Shown: positions 25,651-34,241 of the stretch, piece after piece
How the letters are laid out: every line of letters starts with the position of its first letter
Position numbering within the stretch: the first letter of the stretch is position 1
NCBI RefSeq assembly: GCF_003096815.1
Contig: NZ_QENY01000025.1
Span: 1 to 44,247 of the forward strand
Direction of reading: 5' to 3'
Length of the DNA: 44,247 nucleotides
From: Hallella colorans
Lineage (GTDB): Bacteria > Bacteroidota > Bacteroidia > Bacteroidales > Bacteroidaceae
The notes under the pieces: generated by a model
Databases searched by the model: none
The model's input: only the letters and a program-made list of their open reading frames with translations
What the model was told of the DNA's origin: nothing
Made by a program: the position numbers and the translations under genes

Positions 25651-26427
25651 TTACAGATAATAGGACAGCGGTCTGTCGTCAGCATCGCCCACCGCTGTGT
25701 CAGATATGCCAGAAACAGGAGGTGTTGGGTTTTGTGATGAAGGCATTGCTGGTTGAGCACTCTGTTCTTCCTTTTCTTCCGCCTTACGGATTTTCTCCAA
25801 TAGCGAGGCTTGTTCACCCAGCATCTTGGCGATGTTTTCTTTGTACTTATCCAATAGGTCTGAGTCTTGAAGCCGCAGAACGGTCTCTTTGACTTCTTCC
25901 TCATCAGCCTCCTCACTGTTCTTTGCCCACTTTTGCAGGCGAACTAAGTCACGTGCGAGGACGGACTGCTCCGAAATTTCGGCTTCGCCCGATGTGGACT
26001 CGATGGATAGGTTTAATTCCTCACGGACAATCTCATCTTCGTCCACTCTCTCCATCTCGAAATCAACGTCCATTTCGTTGTCCTCTTTCATTTCTTTCTC
26101 CTTTTCGGAGTTCTGCGGTGCAAAATTATTATTATTCTGCTCCGAATTTTCAGATGATGAAACAGAGGGAATTTGTGGGATAATCGGGGAAGTGGAACGG
26201 CTTTTTCCAATCAGTACAAACTCGGCTTGCTCTATTGTTCCTTTTCCTTTCTGTCCGTCTTTTTTCTTCGTTGCTCCTTTCTTCTTGCTATCTTCATCGC
26301 TCTTTCCGTTTTTCTTGATAAGGATGCCATACGGAGATACATACCGCATATAGAAATACAGGATACCAAGCATCATCCAAATGATGATGAGTACCAATAT
26401 AAAACTGAAAAGTATTGTTTCCATCAT
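25651..26427 (-). CDS. traD: TraD-like conjugation protein, membrane-anchored and charged
   Basis: It has 258 residues. An N-terminal membrane helix (LFSFILVLIIIWMMLGILYFYM) is followed by VSPYGILIKKNGK, a lysine-rich stretch, then a long acidic, low-complexity region (about 85-150) and a helical C-terminal part (LDKYKENIAKMLGEQASLLEKIRKAEEKEE). The position between the DUF3408 gene and traE and the helix plus disordered layout match the TraD group (DUF4122-like) of these elements. Function unknown. Its start overlaps the DUF3408 stop by 4 bp. Confidence 0.7.
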   Translation of the reverse strand: MMETILFSFILVLIIIWMMLGILYFYMRYVSPYGILIKKNGKSDEDSKKKGATKKKDGQKGKGTIEQAEFVLIGKSRSTSPIIPQIPSVSSSENSEQNNNNFAPQNSEKEKEMKEDNEMDVDFEMERVDEDEIVREELNLSIESTSGEAEISEQSVLARDLVRLQKWAKNSEEADEEEVKETVLRLQDSDLLDKYKENIAKMLGEQASLLEKIRKAEEKEEQSAQPAMPSSQNPTPPVSGISDTAVGDADDRPLSYYL

Positions 26428-26942
26428 AGTGTTATTGTTGTCTTACGTCTTTGCTTTGCTGCTGCATTATTGAGCAATTCCTGATGTTCCCGCAGATGCT
26501 CCCGGAGGATATTATCAATATAGGAAGCAATAGATACCCTTTCTCCTAAGTCTTGTAGCACATTGCGCAGGTTCTGTAATGTCTCCAAATTGATGGAGAA
26601 AGCTGTCCGCATTTGCGAACGTACGGGATGAAAGTATAGGGAACGGTATTCCTCTATGGAAAGGGACGACCTGCCGGACTTTTCCATTCTTGGCTTCCTT
26701 TCTCTTTTCGGTTCCGTGTTCCCGATTTCCTCTCCTCCTGTTTCGTCTGTTCGTTCTTCTTTTGCCGTCTTCATTTCTTCCGAACTTTTGTCTTCCTCTC
26801 GTGATGTTGCGAGGGAAGGCTCGGTGTCCTCGGATGGATCGAAGGGGTTGGGAACCATGACAGGTTTCACCACGACATTGTCCTCTGCCATTTTCTTCAG
26901 CTTCTTTTCCAGTTGCTGTTTTCTTTCCTCAATCGTTGCCAT
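26424..26942 (-). CDS. DUF3408 family conjugation protein
   Basis: It has 172 residues. A disordered, charged N-terminal half is followed by the DUF3408 domain: SLSIEEYRSLYFHPVRSQMR, then FSINLETLQNLRNVLQDLG and SIASYIDNILREHLREHQEL. The pattern resembles a ribbon-helix-helix DNA-binding protein. Next to the ParA-like gene (14 bp overlap) it may play the ParB-like partner role; that is inference. Confidence 0.85.
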   Translation of the reverse strand: MATIEERKQQLEKKLKKMAEDNVVVKPVMVPNPFDPSEDTEPSLATSREEDKSSEEMKTAKEERTDETGGEEIGNTEPKRERKPRMEKSGRSSLSIEEYRSLYFHPVRSQMRTAFSINLETLQNLRNVLQDLGERVSIASYIDNILREHLREHQELLNNAAAKQRRKTTITL

Positions 26943-27732
26943 TTTCTGTTTTCGTTTTTAGTTTGAGACGTTGAATTATCTCGGAGACGAGTTCATCCAG
27001 CCCCGTACCCGTTCGCAGTCCCTTTGCAGGAGGCTGATAGGTGGAACGGAACACACCACGCAGCCCGTATGTGGAGAGTTCGTGGGAGAAGCGGTGCGTA
27101 GCATATACATAGCCGGGCAGGAGCGTGAGCTCATGTCCTTGGATGAGCTTCGTGTATTCGTCAATGATGACGTTCCTCACCCTTCTGTCCACCTTGTTCC
27201 AGAAAAGGATAATGTCCTTTATTTGGGAGTCGGACATCGAAACTCCAATCTCCGTGATGGTCTTGGCGTATGCCATGCAGGAGACGAGCGACTGTATGTC
27301 GGCTTCAAGTGGAGATAGGATATAGTCCATCTGAAGGGACAGTTCCATCAGTTCGGTTGTTCCGGCATGTCCCGGGAAATCAAATATAACCAACTGGTAC
27401 TTCTCGTTGCTGATTCCGTCGATTTTACTTCGTGCAGTCCTGACGGCTTCCTTGGGTGCAGACTTGTAAATTCTGTATGCTTTTTTGCCAAGGTGATGAA
27501 AGTACTCTTGCATGGATTTGGAAAGCTCTTCGCTCTCCTGAACGATACTTTTCTCACGTTCCCTCAGTTTGTAGAAAGAGTCTTGCGACAGGTCGCAGTC
27601 CATCACGAAGAGGTTGATGCCTTGTTCGTAGTACAATATGCTGCTTACGATTTCGGCAAGAGTACTTTTTCCCACTCCTCCCTTTTGCGAGGAGAACCCC
27701 AGAAAGATGGGGCGTTGTTGTTTGTTCTCCAT
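26929..27732 (-). CDS. traA: ParA-like ATPase, first gene of the tra operon
   Basis: It has 267 residues. The deviant Walker A motif FSSQKGGVGKSTLAEIVSS lies at residues about 13-30 and LVIFDFPGHAGTTELMELSL is the Walker B region. These ATPases partition or position DNA. The gene opens the leftward operon that runs to 15783; no consensus promoter is found upstream, but a cluster of TTGTC/GACAA repeats lies at 27880-27915. Confidence 0.9.
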   Translation of the reverse strand: MENKQQRPIFLGFSSQKGGVGKSTLAEIVSSILYYEQGINLFVMDCDLSQDSFYKLREREKSIVQESEELSKSMQEYFHHLGKKAYRIYKSAPKEAVRTARSKIDGISNEKYQLVIFDFPGHAGTTELMELSLQMDYILSPLEADIQSLVSCMAYAKTITEIGVSMSDSQIKDIILFWNKVDRRVRNVIIDEYTKLIQGHELTLLPGYVYATHRFSHELSTYGLRGVFRSTYQPPAKGLRTGTGLDELVSEIIQRLKLKTKTENGND

Positions 27733-28123
27733 AATGATAATTTCTTAGTTCATATTACTTGTCTATTTGATGTTTGGATGTGCTCTCATTCTTGAGAAGT
27801 ATCAGCAGACAGTTTGTTCTGGCTGCGTATGGTTCGTGCGATAGTCTGAAAGGACGATTTATAGTTCTTGCTATCTGTTGTACTGACAATAGTTTGTCAT
27901 GACAACAAATTGTTATGAATATGTTTCGTTCCTTCTTGTCATCTTTGGTGTAAGCCAACGGTAATACGATGTATCTTTTACTTGTATCATCATGCCATTG
28001 TTCGCTCGTTCTGACTGCAAAATAAATGATATTTTGGCTGATTATATGACACCAATGAAGTGCAGGGAAATGCGAGGAAAAAGAGTGAATACCATTGATA
28101 ATGAGATATTTGAAAACTCGCCG

Positions 28124-28131
28124 TAACTTTG
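28124..28131 (+). promoter_or_regulatory. -7 promoter box for the mob genes
   Basis: TAACTTTG matches TAnnTTTG exactly. No TTTG occurs at 19-21 bases upstream (the nearest are at 11 and 26), so the promoter may need an activator. The resulting leader to mobA would be about 185 bases. Confidence 0.4.
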
Positions 28132-28216
28132 CAGGCGAGAATAATACATGGAGGTAATATCCCGAAGCAGACACCCCACAAGGGTGGATACTTCAATCGT
28201 ATCAACTCTTGATATT

Positions 28217-28280
28217 GGCAAGGTGTGTCTTTGTAACACAAACTTACAGTTGTACCACAAAGACCCTTGCCCCGAAGGGG
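28217..28280 (+). repeat. Tandem hairpins just before mobA (oriT-like)
   Basis: GGCAAGG plus GTCTTTGT (28217-28234, with TGT bulged) pairs with ACAAAGAC plus CCTTGCC (28257-28271), a 15-bp stem with a 22-base loop. A second short hairpin, CCCC-GAA-GGGG (28270-28280), abuts it. A cruciform of this strength beside the relaxase genes fits an oriT or a translational control of mobA. Confidence 0.6.
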
Positions 28281-28322
28281 AGATGAATTACTCCAAAGTC
28301 GTAATTAAAGAAGAAAACAACA

Positions 28323-28760
28323 GTGAATAAGCAGACGGAAAAGGACAATGGGCGAAAATCCTCCGATAAGCCCCGATGGGACAACTGGCATGTGCGGTTA
28401 CCTAACCCGAAAGACCAGCAGAGAGCGATTGATTTGTTTCAGCGTTCGGGCGCAGAAACCAAGTCGGATTTTGTGCGTGGTCGCATTCTTGGAGAGAGTT
28501 TCAAGGTGATAACGGTGGATAAATCCGCCGTGGGATACTACCGTAAACTCTCTGAACTGACGGCACAAATCCATAAAATTGGCGTGCTGTATAACCAAGC
28601 CGTGCGTGCCATCAACAGCTATCACAGCATAAAAACTGCACAGATACTGCTTGAAAAGTTGGAGCATTTATCGGCTCAAATCATTGCCTTACAGGATCAG
28701 ACTATCCGTTTGACCATTGATTATAGGAAGAAAAGTGTTGAAAATTTAGTCCAAAAATGA
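28323..28760 (+). CDS. mobA: Mobilisation protein MobA (relaxosome accessory protein)
   Basis: It has 145 residues. The start is GTG 28323, giving MNKQTEKDNGRKSSDKPRWD; no ATG fits better. NWHVRLPNPKDQQRAIDLFQRSG and KSDFVRGRILGESF form a ribbon-helix-helix-like DNA-binding region typical of MobA on these elements, followed by helices (ELTAQIHKIGVLYNQAVRAIN) as in MobC/NikA-type accessory proteins. It overlaps mobB by 4 bp (ATGA). Confidence 0.85.
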   Translation: MNKQTEKDNGRKSSDKPRWDNWHVRLPNPKDQQRAIDLFQRSGAETKSDFVRGRILGESFKVITVDKSAVGYYRKLSELTAQIHKIGVLYNQAVRAINSYHSIKTAQILLEKLEHLSAQIIALQDQTIRLTIDYRKKSVENLVQK

Positions 28761-30037
28761 TAGCAAAGATTTCAAGTACGGAGAACCTTGGAGGAGCACT
28801 CGGTTATAACTTCAAAAAGGTGGAAAAAGAGGAAGCAAGCATTCTTCTTGCCCAAGGCTTGTATCAAAACAAAGAGGAAACATATACGATGGAAGAGGTG
28901 TTTGCTGATATGGAGGCTCTGATACCGAAGAAATGCCGAACGAAGAAAACGGTGTTCCATTGCTCGCTCAATCCGCATCCGGACGAAAAACTCACCGATG
29001 AGCAACTCGTACAGATTGCCAAGGAATATATGGAGGCACTCGGCTATGGCAAACAGCCCTACATCGTTTTTAAGCATAATGACATTGCCCGTGAGCATAT
29101 TCACATCGTTTCGCTTCGAGTGGATAGTCAAGGCAGAAAAATCAATGACAGGTATGAGGGCAGGCGAAGCAAAAAGATTACTGATGCTCTGGAAAAGAAA
29201 TATAACCTCATTCCAAGTTCAAAGGTCAGTGATAGAACAACAACAGAAACGCCAAAGGTCGATACAACGCAAGGAAATATCAAGGAACAAGTGGCAAATA
29301 CTGTTCGTTCTGCGATGAAGCATTATGTCTTCTGTTCCTTGGGCGAACTCAATGCCATTTTGAGCAGATACAACCTTGCGGTAGAGGAGGTAAAGACCGA
29401 GTATAGGGGCAAGCGATATGATGGGCTGGTCTATGTGCCTACCGATGATAAAGGTAATAAGGTGAGCACGCCCATTCACGCCTCGGACATAGGTAGAGGT
29501 GTGGGCTATGCTGCCGTCCAAAATAAGATGCAGAAATCGAAGGAGGCGATTAAGCCCTTGATACCAACCATCAGAGGGAAGGTATTAGAAACGATGCGTA
29601 CTTCTCCCGACACAGAAGAAAAACTCCGACAAAGATTGAAGGAACAAGGCTTGCGAGTGGTAATCCGGAAGAATGAGGGTGGACGCATCTATGGTATCAC
29701 GTTCATTGATGATGACAGGGGCATTGCGCTCAATGGCTCTCGATTAGGTAAAGGATATGCTGCCAATAAATTTAACGAGTACTTCTCTAGCCCTGCTCAC
29801 AATCCATTCTCGGATGAAACGCTTTATGGTAATCCGTCCGTTAGCCATGAACAGATAAATAACATGCGGTTATTACAACAAGACACAGAGGAAGGCGACA
29901 ACCTTGTTGATGAACTTATCGACGATATGGTGGGAGAATCCTTCTCTTCATCGGGTAACGATGATTGGAAAGAAGCGGCATGGCAACGCAAACTCCGAAA
30001 ACAAAGCAAGATAAAACTTAGACGCAGAAAACATTAA
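28757..30037 (+). CDS. mobB: Relaxase MobB (MOBP-type)
   Basis: It nicks oriT and carries the strand into the recipient. It has 426 residues, with the start region MIAKISSTENLGGALGYNFKKVE as in Bacteroidales relaxases. The metal-binding histidines are in KHNDIAREHIHIVSLRVDSQG, and KKTVFHCSLNPHPDEKLTDEQ precedes them. The nucleophile is probably a tyrosine in the N-terminal 40 residues (LGYNF). The C-terminal end is basic (RKLRKQSKIKLRRRKH). Confidence 0.92.
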   Translation: MIAKISSTENLGGALGYNFKKVEKEEASILLAQGLYQNKEETYTMEEVFADMEALIPKKCRTKKTVFHCSLNPHPDEKLTDEQLVQIAKEYMEALGYGKQPYIVFKHNDIAREHIHIVSLRVDSQGRKINDRYEGRRSKKITDALEKKYNLIPSSKVSDRTTTETPKVDTTQGNIKEQVANTVRSAMKHYVFCSLGELNAILSRYNLAVEEVKTEYRGKRYDGLVYVPTDDKGNKVSTPIHASDIGRGVGYAAVQNKMQKSKEAIKPLIPTIRGKVLETMRTSPDTEEKLRQRLKEQGLRVVIRKNEGGRIYGITFIDDDRGIALNGSRLGKGYAANKFNEYFSSPAHNPFSDETLYGNPSVSHEQINNMRLLQQDTEEGDNLVDELIDDMVGESFSSSGNDDWKEAAWQRKLRKQSKIKLRRRKH

Positions 30038-30059
30038 ATAAACACATTCAATAAACGAT

Positions 30060-30105
30060 TTTTTTTCCAACTCCCTTCCCTTCGGAGGGGTTGGGGGAGG
30101 CTACA
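30060..30105. repeat. GC-rich hairpin-capable spacer between mobB and mobC
   Basis: After a run of eight T (30060-30066), CCAACTCCC and GGGGTTGG can pair around CCCTTCGGAGGG, then GGGGGAGG follows. It stands out from the AT-rich surroundings and resembles GC-rich intergenic repeats common in Bacteroides genomes. Confidence 0.4.
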
Positions 30106-30116
30106 AATACATTATT

Positions 30117-32120
30117 ATGGCACAAGAAGACGATTTAAGGGCATTGGGTAAGGTCATGGACTTTATGCGGGGCATATCCGTGATATTCCTCCTGATTAAC
30201 TGTTACTGGTTCTGCTACGAGACATTTCAATCGTGGCACTTCACACTCGGTATCATCAACAAGATACTGATGAACTTTCAACGCTCCACGGGATTATTTT
30301 CATCTATCTTATGGACGAAACTCTTTTGTGTGGTATTCCTCGCACTGTCCTGTCTTGGCACAAAAGGCGTGAAGGAGGAGAAAATCACATGGCCAAAGAT
30401 TTGGACGGTGCTTTTCGCTGGTTTTGTGTTTTTCTTTCTGAATTGGTGGCTGTTGACATTGCCCATAGGTAAGGTGGGTGCTGCTTCGCTCTATATCTTC
30501 ACACTCTCTGTGGGTTATATCTGTCTGCTGATGGCAGGTGTGTGGATGAGCCGACTGCTCAAAAATAACTTGATGGACGACGTGTTCAATACCGAAAATG
30601 AGAGTTTTATGCAGGAGACACGACTGATGGAAAATGAATACTCGGTCAATCTTCCTACACGCTTCTATTATAAGAAAAGATGGAACAACGGCTGGATTAA
30701 TATTGTCAATCCGTTCCGTGCTTCAATGGTACTCGGTACTCCTGGTTCGGGTAAATCCTACGCCATCGTAAACAACTACATCAAGCAGCAGATAGAAAAA
30801 GGATTTGCAATGTATATCTACGACTACAAGTTCCCCGACCTTTCAGAAATCGCTTACAACCATTTGCTCAACCATCTTGATGCGTACCAAGTAAAGCCAC
30901 AATTCTTTGTGATTAACTTTGACGATCCACGCAAGTCGCATCGATGCAATCCCATCAATCCGTCCTTTATGACGGATATTTCGGATGCCTATGAAAGTGC
31001 ATATACCATTATGCTCAATCTCAACCGCTCGTGGATTCAGAAGCAGGGAGATTTCTTTGTGGAGTCGCCTATTATCCTTTTGGCGGCCATCATTTGGTTT
31101 CTGAAGATATATGAAAACGGTAAGTTCTGTACCTTTCCGCACGCCATCGAGTTTCTCAATCGTCCCTACGCACAGATATTCCCGATACTAACAGCTTACG
31201 ATGAGCTTGCCAACTACCTTTCGCCCTTTATGGACGCGTGGGAAGGAGGAGCGCAGGATCAGTTGCAGGGACAGATTGCCAGTGCAAAGATACCGCTTTC
31301 ACGCATGATTTCTCCTGCCCTCTATTGGGTGATGACGGGCAATGATTTCTCGCTCGATATCAATAATCCCAATGAGCCGAAAGTGCTTGTCGTGGGTAAT
31401 AATCCTGACCGCCAGAATATCTACTCGGCAGCACTCGGACTTTACAATAGCCGTATTGTGAAACTCATCAACAAAAAGAAGCAACTGAAATCTTCTGTAA
31501 TCATTGACGAGCTTCCAACTATCTACTTTCGCGGGCTTGATAATCTTATCGCTACTGCTCGAAGCAACAAGGTCGCTGTTTGCTTGGGCTTTCAAGACTT
31601 CTCGCAGCTTACCCGCGACTATGGCGATAAGGAGAGCAAGGTGATACAGAATACCGTGGGCAATGTTTTTAGTGGTCAGGTGGTAGGAGAAACAGCTAAG
31701 ACTCTATCAGAACGTTTTGGCAAGGTGCTTCAACAACGGCAGTCTATGACCATCAATCGCAACGATAAATCCACGTCTATCTCCACACAGATGGATAGTC
31801 TTATCCCTGCATCAAAAATCAGCAATCTCACGCAAGGAATGTTCGTGGGAGCAGTGTCCGATAACTTTGATGAACGCATCGACCAGAAGATTTTCCACGC
31901 TGAAATTGTTGTGGATAGTGCAAAAGTCTCTGCCGAAATGAAGCAATACCAGTCCATTCCTGAAATCAATGCGTTTCAAAACGAAGATGGCTCCGATAAT
32001 CTCAAAGAGACTATCGAAGCCAACTATAAATGTGTTAAGCGGGAAATAATTGTTTTGATTGAAAAAGAAATAAAAAGGATAAAAGAAGATCCTTCTCTTT
32101 GTCATCTTATAAAAGAATGA
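30117..32120 (+). CDS. mobC: Type IV coupling protein MobC (TraG/VirD4-like)
   Basis: It links the relaxosome to the transfer channel. It has 667 residues, with N-terminal membrane segments (VIFLLINCYWFCYETF, LFCVVFLALSCLG, TVLFAGFVFFFLNWWLL and LYIFTLSVGYICLLMAGVW). The Walker A motif GTPGSGKSYA lies near residue 208, and SSVIIDELPTIYFRGLD is the Walker B segment. YRSW-like and RSNKVAVCLGFQDFSQL are typical of VirD4 ATPases. It is the last gene of the mob unit, 79 bp after mobB. Confidence 0.93.
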   Translation: MAQEDDLRALGKVMDFMRGISVIFLLINCYWFCYETFQSWHFTLGIINKILMNFQRSTGLFSSILWTKLFCVVFLALSCLGTKGVKEEKITWPKIWTVLFAGFVFFFLNWWLLTLPIGKVGAASLYIFTLSVGYICLLMAGVWMSRLLKNNLMDDVFNTENESFMQETRLMENEYSVNLPTRFYYKKRWNNGWINIVNPFRASMVLGTPGSGKSYAIVNNYIKQQIEKGFAMYIYDYKFPDLSEIAYNHLLNHLDAYQVKPQFFVINFDDPRKSHRCNPINPSFMTDISDAYESAYTIMLNLNRSWIQKQGDFFVESPIILLAAIIWFLKIYENGKFCTFPHAIEFLNRPYAQIFPILTAYDELANYLSPFMDAWEGGAQDQLQGQIASAKIPLSRMISPALYWVMTGNDFSLDINNPNEPKVLVVGNNPDRQNIYSAALGLYNSRIVKLINKKKQLKSSVIIDELPTIYFRGLDNLIATARSNKVAVCLGFQDFSQLTRDYGDKESKVIQNTVGNVFSGQVVGETAKTLSERFGKVLQQRQSMTINRNDKSTSISTQMDSLIPASKISNLTQGMFVGAVSDNFDERIDQKIFHAEIVVDSAKVSAEMKQYQSIPEINAFQNEDGSDNLKETIEANYKCVKREIIVLIEKEIKRIKEDPSLCHLIKE

Positions 32121-32141
32121 GACGCAATGTCTTTATGTCAT

Positions 32142-33449
32142 TCAAAAACTATATTTCATCTTTGCCCATATTTCAGAGTTTCGGTCATACATCTGAAACT
32201 TGCCTTTGTCGGCATGGAAGAAATCGTATCCGGCAGTGAGTTCGATTTGGTCGTTCAAGGCGTAGGATGCAGAGAAACGGTTAAAAACGCCGCCATTGGC
32301 TACATCTATATAGGCGAATGTTGAAAGTTTCAGCATATTCCGCAGTAGTTCTTTCGATATTCTTGCCGTGGCAAGTCCGGCATTGCGATAAACGGAAAGA
32401 CCGTCAAGGTTTCCTGCCGTATATTTATGGCAGTATTGCGCGCTGAAGTTCCAATCGTTGCCCGGATACCAGTCCACACCGGCAAGGATATTGTACGTAT
32501 TTCGGCATACCACATCTTTTCCTACACCTCTGCTTTGCACCTCATCGAAATAGCAAGCAGCCTCCGTGCGAAGGACAAACTGCCCGACTGGCAGCGAACA
32601 ATCGGCTCCGAGCATCGTCATCCGGCGGTATTCTCCCTTGACCTGAAGCTGCTTCCCGTCCTCAGAAAAGGCAAGCGAGAGGGCGGGCATCTTGTTCCAT
32701 GTGCGCAGTGCGCTCAGGGAGAAATCAATCCCGCTGAGGCTGACCGTTATCCGTCCGCCGTACTCCATGTTGCGAAGTCTTTTCTCCGGTTTTCCACTTT
32801 CCATATCTATGGTATAAGGAAGAGTGGCTGACGGCAGGCTCAACGCCCACGGATTGCGCTGATCGGTGGGCAGGATGAAGAAGTCCGCCACGGGAATGCC
32901 TATCGCCTCGAATGTCACTGCGCGCCATGTGTATTTGGCACGCAGGGCATTGACGGGCATACGGATGTCGTCGTAGTCCTGCGCAAGGAACTCCGTATAG
33001 TCGAATGGCGACACGCAATCGGTCAGGCGCAATGCGTCTGCCACGCCCCACACCACAATCTGCCGCCCCAACCGAAGGTCAAGGTTTCCTTTGGCGTATG
33101 CAAGATATGCCTCGCGCAACTCCATTCCCGTGCGGTCTTTCAGTATAGCGTTGTAGGTGGCGTTCATGGAAACAAAAAGGGAAGCAACACCTTTTTCGAG
33201 TTTTACCTCTCCGCGTACACGGGTTCTCGAAGCCATCCAGTCGGCTTTTCCCTCTGTTCTGAAAGCATGGTAGGTGTCGAGAAAGCCCTTTGCCTGAACG
33301 CGCAGGGCGTTGTCCTCCGTTTCTTCCTCTTGCACATATTCCGCATCAACGGAATCGGTCTCCACCGCCGAGGTGTCAATCTGGGCAAATGCCTGTGCCG
33401 AGAGCATCGGCACAAGCAAGAGCGTCGTCCATAATCGCAGCATTCTCAT
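32142..33449 (-). CDS. Outer-membrane beta-barrel protein (DUF1302-like)
   Basis: It has 435 residues from ATG 33449 (MRMLRLWTTLLLVPMLSAQA), a signal peptide. After an acidic linker, many alternating strands follow (KGNLDLRLGRQIVVWGVADALR is a porin-like turn region) and it ends WAKMKYSF with a terminal Phe, as in outer-membrane proteins. It is the last gene of the operon that includes a LolA-like protein and an MMPL exporter, families that pair with DUF1302 barrels in other phyla. It may carry the exported lipid or compound over the outer membrane. Confidence 0.72.
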   Translation of the reverse strand: MRMLRLWTTLLLVPMLSAQAFAQIDTSAVETDSVDAEYVQEEETEDNALRVQAKGFLDTYHAFRTEGKADWMASRTRVRGEVKLEKGVASLFVSMNATYNAILKDRTGMELREAYLAYAKGNLDLRLGRQIVVWGVADALRLTDCVSPFDYTEFLAQDYDDIRMPVNALRAKYTWRAVTFEAIGIPVADFFILPTDQRNPWALSLPSATLPYTIDMESGKPEKRLRNMEYGGRITVSLSGIDFSLSALRTWNKMPALSLAFSEDGKQLQVKGEYRRMTMLGADCSLPVGQFVLRTEAACYFDEVQSRGVGKDVVCRNTYNILAGVDWYPGNDWNFSAQYCHKYTAGNLDGLSVYRNAGLATARISKELLRNMLKLSTFAYIDVANGGVFNRFSASYALNDQIELTAGYDFFHADKGKFQMYDRNSEIWAKMKYSF

Positions 33450-33451
33450 GG

Positions 33452-34231
33452 TCAGAGTCCTTTCTCCAATTTGGAAACGGTGAAGAGATTGGGCGACACT
33501 CGCACATTGAACCGCTGGTTGTTCATACGAATGATGGTCTTGTGTCCTGTCTGCACGTTTTCCATCTGCATAAGGTGCATAGTCCAAAAGCCTTGCACTT
33601 TATCAATGTTGGAAATGGTAAGACGGCGGTGTAGCTTGTTCAGTTTATCGTAGTATTCAGCCTTGACAGCCATCAAACAGTCTTGTCTTATCCACGTTAC
33701 TCGACGTGTATAGATTTCGTCCTTGTCATTGGGAATCGACTGTACCACCCAGCATCTATGTCCGCCTAAGTTTTCTTCTCGCAGGAGCTGGTGTTTTTCC
33801 TCGTCCACATTGCGCATACTCATGTCGTTGTAGGTAAAGTCGCTACCCATGAAGTAGTCGGTCTTCGACGACTTACCACTAATGCGTCTTGTCTTTTTCA
33901 TGGCAGGCAGATAGAGCCACTTGTCGTCCACCTTGCGTGGATTGTCGTAGTCCCATGTGAGGAATCCTGTTCCCTTCACATCTCCGGGATAAGTGAAGAA
34001 CATAATTTTCTTTGTGTCCTTGCCTACGTCCATAGCCCATGACTTGAGTTTTCTGATGCGTTTGTGTCCACTTCGCTGAATGAGCGTCATCTCTACGGTA
34101 GCGTAGCGTGTGTCGCCATCAGGTCGGTTCTTTACTTTTTGCATAATGTCCCTACCAGACAGCCCTGCTGCCTGTGCGCTGCCAATTGCCAACAGAGCGA
34201 TGAGCAGTAATGTAAAATTTCTTGTTTTCAT
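33452..34231 (-). CDS. Outer-membrane lipoprotein-sorting (LolA-like) periplasmic protein
   Basis: It has 259 residues, with a signal peptide (MKTRNFTLLLIALLAIGSAQA) and the LolA_like (PF17131-type) features ATVEMTLIQRSGHKRIRKLKS, PGDVKGTGFLTWDYDN, KWLYLPAMKKTRRISGKSS and MGSDFTYNDMS. These half-barrel proteins are thought to hold hydrophobic ligands. Genes of this kind often accompany MMPL exporters. It starts 10 bp after the MMPL stop and ends 2 bp before the barrel gene start. Confidence 0.85.
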   Translation of the reverse strand: MKTRNFTLLLIALLAIGSAQAAGLSGRDIMQKVKNRPDGDTRYATVEMTLIQRSGHKRIRKLKSWAMDVGKDTKKIMFFTYPGDVKGTGFLTWDYDNPRKVDDKWLYLPAMKKTRRISGKSSKTDYFMGSDFTYNDMSMRNVDEEKHQLLREENLGGHRCWVVQSIPNDKDEIYTRRVTWIRQDCLMAVKAEYYDKLNKLHRRLTISNIDKVQGFWTMHLMQMENVQTGHKTIIRMNNQRFNVRVSPNLFTVSKLEKGL

Positions 34232-34241
34232 ACTTTAGGGT

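Larger units (their letters stand above)
27733..28322. other. Divergent intergenic region, candidate oriT and operators
   Basis: This 590-bp gap separates the leftward tra operon from the rightward mob genes, the usual place for oriT in these elements. It holds a perfect 12-bp palindrome TTGTCATGACAA (27894-27905) amid further TTGTC/GACAA repeats, a -7 box on the plus strand at 28124-28131, and strong hairpins at 28217-28280. The frames seen in it (27755-28174 minus, 28148-28330 plus) lack coding character. Confidence 0.6.
8253..32120. mobile_element. CTnDOT-type integrative conjugative element (int to mobC)
   Basis: The block contains a tyrosine integrase at its left end, accessory genes, a nearly full tra operon and mobABC, which together make a self-transferring element of the Bacteroidales CTn class. 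Its left limit should lie in 8253-8758 next to the integrase. The right limit is uncertain: mobC ends at 32120 and an unrelated convergent operon ends at 32142, so either the border lies in this gap or the element continues past it. No rteABC regulators, tetQ or exc gene is visible. The limits given are the outer gene limits, not mapped att sites. Confidence 0.75.

Noticed and set aside
28123..28132. GTAACTTTGC, a match to the GTANNTTTGC core reported for CTnDOT target sites
   Set aside because: It coincides with a promoter -7 box inside the element between tra and mob, so an attachment core is unlikely.
27755..28174. 139-codon minus-strand frame in the divergent region
   Set aside because: It covers the operator repeats and the -7 box and shows no domain or coding bias I can support.
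28148..28330. 60-codon frame upstream of and overlapping mobA
   Set aside because: It runs straight through the hairpins, has no recognisable composition or family, and overlaps mobA by 8 bp; a leader peptide cannot be excluded but is unsupported.
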